Below are positions 59,388 to 64,000 of a stretch of 64,000 nt of DNA, piece after piece; within the stretch, counting starts at the first letter, position 1, and each line of letters opens with the position of its first letter. Source of the stretch: Patescibacteria group bacterium (GTDB taxonomy: Bacteria > Patescibacteriota > Gracilibacteria > Absconditabacterales > Absconditicoccaceae); assembly GCA_022705745.1 (NCBI GenBank), contig JAKJDW010000003.1, positions 1 through 64,000 on the forward strand, given 5' to 3'. Made by a program: the position numbers and the translations under genes. The notes beneath the pieces are model-generated. The model was not told where the DNA came from, did no database searches, and saw nothing but the letters and a program-made list of their open reading frames with translations.

Positions 59388-59503
59388 TATATTACTAAAC
59401 AAGAAATTTGAAAATTTTGTTTTCTTGTGATAGAATGTGAGTAGTGATAAGAATTACTTCTTAGCATGAAAATTAGTTTTTAATTTATTTATATATAAAC
59501 AAA

Positions 59504-60928
59504 ATGACTATTAAAGAAATGTTTAAGACTTTAAATCCGCATCAACAAGCTTATGTGAATTTAGAGTTACCGGATCCAAAGAATGGGGAATATATGCTGG
59601 CATGTTTCCATATGCTCCCTGGTAAAAATTTGAATATGTTGCAAGTAGCATGTGAAGTAGCTGCAGAATCAAGTACATGAACAAATTTTGCTGTGATGAC
59701 AGAAACACCGTATTCAAGAAGTATGAATGCTCTTGTTTATCAAGTTGATCTAAAAAAAGAATTAGTTTGGATTGCTTATCCTTGGAGATTGTTTGACAGA
59801 AAGTGAAATGTTCAAAATATTCTTACTTATGTTGCAGGTAATGTTTTTGGTATGAAGGAAATAAAAGCGCTAAAACTTCTGGATGTACGGTTTCCACCTG
59901 CAATGATGGAGCAATACGATGGACCTAGTTATACTTTACAAGATATGAGAGATTATTTATGAGTTTATGATAGACCGATTCTTGGTACTATTGTAAAGCC
60001 TAAAATGTGATTGACATCTGCCGAGTATGCAGAAGTATGTTATGATTTTTGGGTATGATGATGAGATTTTGTAAAAAATGATGAACCACAAGCTGATCAA
60101 GATTTTTCCCCTTATGATAAAATGGTTAGAAATGTGAAGGAAGCTATGGATAAAGCTGTAAAAGAAACAGGAAAGAAAAAGGTACACTCATTTAATGTTT
60201 CTGCTGCGGATTTTGATACAATGATCGAAAGATGTGAAATGATTGTAAATTCTGGTATGGAGCCAGGTTCTTATGCATTTTTGATTGATGGAACTACAGC
60301 AGGGTGGACAGCAGTTCAAACTCTTAGAAGAAGATATCCAAATGTATTTATTCATTTCCATAGAGCTGGGCATGGTGCTTTTACTAGGCCAGAAAATCCT
60401 ATTGGTTTTTCCGTATTAGTTTTGTCTAAATTTGCTAGATTGGCTGGAGCATCTGGGATTCATACTGGTACTGCATGAGTTGGTAAAATGGCATGAACTC
60501 CTGGAGAAGATATAACAGCTGCAGAAAATATCTATTTTTATTTGGCGGATGGACATATTTTTGACCAAAATTGGGGACTTATACCGGAACATGATGAAGA
60601 TTTGATAGAAAAAATACAAATGGATAATCAATTTGTACTAACAAATGAAGATGATAGTTGGAGAATTGTAAAAAAATGTTGTCCAATTATATCTGGATGA
60701 CTTAATCCAACATTATTAAAACCATTTATTGATCTTATGTGAAATATTGATTTTATTACCACTATGGGAGCTGGTTGTAATGCTCATCCAAAAGGAACCA
60801 AGGTTGGTGCGAAAGCTTTGGTGCAAGCTTGTGAGGCTTTCCAAAAGTGAATAGATATTCATGATTATGCTAAAGATCATGAAGAATTAGCAGAAGCAAT
60901 AGAATTCTTTGAAAAAAAGAAAAAATAG
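59504..60928 (+). CDS. RuBisCO large subunit, form II/III
   Basis: 474 aa. Carboxylates RuBP to two 3-phosphoglycerates. GTIVKPKMGL (catalytic Lys165), GGGDFVKNDEPQADQDFSPY (carbamylated Lys191, metal ligands Asp193 and Glu194), FHRAGHGAFTR (His287), HTGTAGVGKMAG (loop 6 Lys328) and SGGLNP are intact, so it should be active. The order and insert pattern match form II/III of CPR bacteria and methanogens rather than plant-type form I. No small subunit is seen. It is in the AMP pathway with the isomerase and phosphorylases around it, and is not accompanied by phosphoribulokinase. Confidence 0.97.
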
Positions 60929-61023
60929 AAAAATAGGTGGGGTAGTGGTGTTTGATAATTATTTATCATTTCTTACATCCTACTTTCCACTCTCTCTTTT
61001 AAAATATAAATTATTATAAAAAA

Positions 61024-61491
61024 ATGAACAATAAAACAAAAATTAATCTTGATGAAATAACTTATGAAGAATATTTAAACGATGATATTTATAACATTGA
61101 TCCTGGTTGAGATATCTCTGATGGATGAGAGTATGTAGATTTCTTAATAGAAAATTTAACAAAGGAGCCAATTCCTAGAGAGGTTCCTGAAGAATATATT
61201 GATCAGATTGTAAAAGATGAGGATTATATGGAATTTCGGGCTTATTTGGAAAGGATAGCGGATGATACCGAATTGATAAAAAAAGTAATGGAATATGTAG
61301 AATTTAACTATCCTGAATTTTTTGAAGATAGTCAAGTAGCTAACAATGAAAAAATTCCTAAACAAAATATAAGGGCAGATAAACCTTTGAATAAAAAAAT
61401 TCCTTCTGATTTATGATCTGAGGAATGAAAATTAACCCATAGACAGTTAACTCAAACGGGTACAGAAATACAAGATGTGCTTACTTGGTAG
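61024..61491 (+). CDS. Acidic hypothetical protein in the AMP-RuBisCO cluster
   Basis: 155 aa, not recognised. It is highly acidic (EEYLNDDIYNIDPGGDISDG) with helical segments (AYLERIADDTELIKKVMEYV) and a C-terminus LTHRQLTQTGTEIQDVLTW. Placed 95 nt after RuBisCO and 27 nt before AMP phosphorylase copy 2, so probably co-transcribed. No catalytic motif is visible; a regulatory or assembly partner is a guess. Confidence 0.65.
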
Positions 61492-61518
61492 TTTTATTTA
61501 ACTTAATAGAAAAAAAAC

Positions 61519-63039
61519 ATGGCTAATAAAAAAAACACATTGGATGTAAAGGTAAAAAAAATAAACATTCATGACGGTGAAAAATTAATTGTTGTTTTAA
61601 ATGAAATAGATGCTGTAGAATACGGATTGAATGCTTTTGATAAAGTAAAAATAATTTTTGGAAAAGAAATTATTGTGGCGAATTTGGATATTACTAAAAA
61701 ACTAGTAAAACCTTGAGAAATCTGAGTTTTTGAAGATACTTTTGCTAAGGCAAATTTTAATGAGTGAGATATTGTGAGAGTGGAGTATACAAAAAGGTCA
61801 AATAAAACAGTTGAAGCCATTAGAAAGAAAATGCAATGAAAGTCTATTAGTGAAAATGAAATCAATTCTATTATTAAAGATATTTCTCAAAATAAATTAG
61901 TTGATTCCTTGATGACTTACTATGTTGCTAGTAGCTTTTTTTATCCTACTAGTGATAAAGAAACATACTTAACCGCAAAAGCTATGGCTGAGAATTGAGT
62001 TATGTTTAAATATCCAAAATGAACCATAGTTGCTGATAAACATTGTATTGGAGGTGTACCGTGAAATGAAACCACAATGATCTTAATTCCACTAATTGCA
62101 TCTTTATGAATTAAAATACCGAAAAATTTTTCAAAAGCTATTACTTCTCCTGCTGCGACAGGTGAGTGTGTAAATGTTTTGATGGATATTGAATTTAATG
62201 AACAAGAAATAAAAAAATTAGTTAAAGAATTGAATTGTTGTTTGGTATGGTGATGAGGTTTAGATTTAGCACCAGCTGATGATAAGCTAATTCAAATACA
62301 ACATCCTTTGAGTATGCAAAATATTTCAAAAGTTGTAAGTTCTATAATGGCAAAAAAATATGCAATGTGAATTACTCATTTGCTTATAGATGTGCCTATG
62401 TGACCAACAGCAAAGGTTAAAAACATGAAAGAAGCTAAAGAGTGGGAGGAAAAATTCAATACACTTTGAAAACTACTTGGAATAAAGATGTGTGTTGCAA
62501 TTACAGAAGCTAAAGAGCCAATTTGAGCATGAATTTGAGCAGTATTGCAAGTAAGAGAGGTTCTTAGAGTTTTGCAACAACATCCAAAAAGACCTATGGA
62601 CTTAGAAAAGAAAACACTACATCTTGCTACAAAAATGATTGAAATGGTTGGTTTAGCGAAATGAAAAGAGGCAGAAAAATTAGCTTATTGACAGCTTATA
62701 TCATGAGCTGCGTGGAAATATATGCAAAAAATTATTAAAGCACAAAATGGTAAAAATCCAAATATACAATCGGAAGACTTAGAATTATGAAAATATTCTT
62801 TGGACATCAAATCAAAGAAAGATGCTGTGGTAAAAAGTATTGATATGCATCAGCTAAATATGGTTTGTAGAGCTTTGGGTTCTCCTTTAATGGATGAGGC
62901 ATGAATATATTTACATAAAAAAACTAATGCAAAAGTGAAAAAATGAGAGGTTTTGTGTACCTTTTATTCTATGGATGAAACAAAACTTAAGGTAGCTAAA
63001 AATATGATGAATAGAAGAAATTTTTATATATTTAAATAA
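61519..63039 (+). CDS. deoA: AMP phosphorylase (copy 2, canonical motifs)
   Basis: 506 aa. Phosphorolyses NMPs to the base and ribose-1,5-bisphosphate. HCIGGVPGNETT (175-186), [12 protein letters not shown] (205-216), CLVWGGGLDLAPADD (241-255) and LLIDVPMGPTAKVKN are as in the archaeal AMP phosphorylase. The C-terminal domain carries ISGAAWKYMQKIIKAQNG. The protein aligns with copy 1 without gaps over the first 260 residues, so the two arose by duplication. The symbol reflects the family; AMP preference is inferred from the N-terminal extension and neighbours. Six nt before pyruvate kinase. Confidence 0.9.
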
Positions 63040-63045
63040 ATTAAA

Positions 63046-64000
63046 ATGGCTTGAATAATAGCCACTATATGACCTGCAACAGACACAAAAGAAAAACTTA
63101 TAGCTCTACACAAAAATTGAGTTAGAATTTTGAGATTAAATTGTTCCCATGCTACTTATGAATGGATGGAAAAACTCTTTTCTACTGCTAGAAAGGTCGA
63201 AAAAGAACTTAGCAATACTTTTGCTTTTTTTCTTGATATTAAAGGTCCCGGGATTAGGACTGGAGATTTAGAAAAACCTGTTACTTATGAAAAAGATGAA
63301 AAATTTAAAATAGTAGTGGATCAAAAATTGGTAGATAATCCTAAAACTATGTTTGTAGATTATCCATACTTACTAAAAGATATTTATGTGGGAGCTATTA
63401 TTAGAGTAGATTCTGGAGTATTTAGTATTAAAGTTGTTGAAAAAAATAAAGATCATATTGTTGGTCAAGCTATGAATAAATTTACTGTTATTTCCAAAAG
63501 GCATATAAATTTACCTTGATTGAAAATTAAACTTCCTGGTATTACAGAGAAAGATAAAGAAGATATTTTATTTGGTATAAAGCATAATATCTCGTATGTT
63601 TCTTTAAGTTTTGCTAGAAGTGCCAAGGATCTGGCTGAACTTAGAGAATTTTTATATAAAAACCAATCTGCTCATGTAAAGATTATAGCGAAAATTGAAA
63701 GCCAAGAGTGATTAGACAATTTATCTGAAATTATTAGAGCTGCTGATGCTGTGATGGTCGCTAGGTGAGATTTATGAGCAGAAGTCCCTATTGAAACAAT
63801 CCCTTCTCATCAATTAAACATTGTGGGGAAAGTAAAAAGAAAATGAAAAAAAGTTATTGTTGCTACTCAAATGCTAGAAACTATGATGGATAATTGTATT
63901 CCTACTAGAGCAGAAGTTACAGATGTTTTTTATGCGGTTCTGCAATGAGCTGATTATTTGATGTTATCCGGAGAAACTTCAGCTGGTAAATATCCGATAG
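63046..64000 (+). CDS. pyk: Pyruvate kinase (cut by window end)
   Basis: At least 318 aa. Transfers phosphate from PEP to [43 protein letters not shown] (canonical TKGPEIRTG), [39 protein letters not shown] and [13 protein letters not shown] match. The Glu of KGPE is Gly here. The gene directly follows AMP phosphorylase copy 2 by 6 nt, tying RuBisCO-derived 3-PG to ATP formation. The C-terminal domain is outside the window. Confidence 0.95.

Overview
The window comes from a very AT-rich bacterial genome that reads UGA as glycine (translation table 25). Every well-conserved protein here is interrupted by in-frame TGA at glycine positions: the zinc-binding HELGH motif of the site-2 protease, the poly-Gly tail of the TPM protein, P-loops and the KMSKS-type loop of MetRS. 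Every gene I could close ends at TAA or TAG. This code, together with a form II/III RuBisCO and the AMP-salvage pathway, points to the Candidate Phyla Radiation, most likely Absconditabacteria (SR1), less likely Gracilibacteria. All coordinates below were obtained by reading through TGA.

Layout. 0-5 kb: tRNA methylthiotransferase (mtaB-like), a DNA polymerase III delta-prime-like clamp-loader protein, metG and a lipoprotein. 6.1-7.5 kb: fifteen exact 88-bp repeats in register with a tRNA-Lys(CUU) gene, each carrying a copy of the tRNA 3' end with an altered T arm. 7.7-14 kb: a small lipoprotein-like protein, the CCA-adding enzyme, a bactofilin-like membrane protein, a VirD4-type ATPase and a TAGTCNN satellite. 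14-25 kb: a frameshifted MFS transporter, an orphan protein, TPM and LemA proteins, tatD, DUF192 and DUF4230-like proteins, a CBS protein, rsmG, a single-chain restriction-modification enzyme and a glycosyltransferase. 25-34 kb: RseP-type protease, cysS, a CapA-like protein, a large peptidoglycan-hydrolase-like protein and a HIT protein. 34-42 kb: a tight minus-strand run transcribed as gpmI, idi, MBL-fold protein, eno, an orphan, and an SMC/Rad50-like ATPase. 42-50 kb: sortase, then the fermentation block ackA, pduL, pflA, pflB, then an NAD-dependent epimerase/threonine dehydrogenase-like gene and a Kazal lipoprotein. 50-53 kb: an overlapping pair including a guanylate-kinase-like protein, a small Cys-rich protein behind a SAM-I riboswitch, and tmRNA. 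53-64 kb: a P-type Ca2+ ATPase, then ribose-1,5-bisphosphate isomerase, two AMP phosphorylase paralogues, RuBisCO and pyruvate kinase (cut by the window end).

Metabolic reading: nucleoside monophosphates are phosphorolysed to ribose-1,5-bisphosphate, isomerised to RuBP and carboxylated by RuBisCO to 3-phosphoglycerate. Phosphoglycerate mutase, enolase and pyruvate kinase take this to pyruvate, and PFL, PduL and AckA convert pyruvate to formate and acetate with ATP gain. All these steps are encoded in this window. No upper-glycolysis gene is seen here.

Intergenic regions are unusually rich in modular GC-rich palindromes (cores such as CCCCGCAGTACTGCGGGG, paired CCCCCTTA/TAAGGGGG hairpins, CCCGGGTG hairpins), which sometimes run into gene 3' ends. 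No CRISPR array and no transposase were found.
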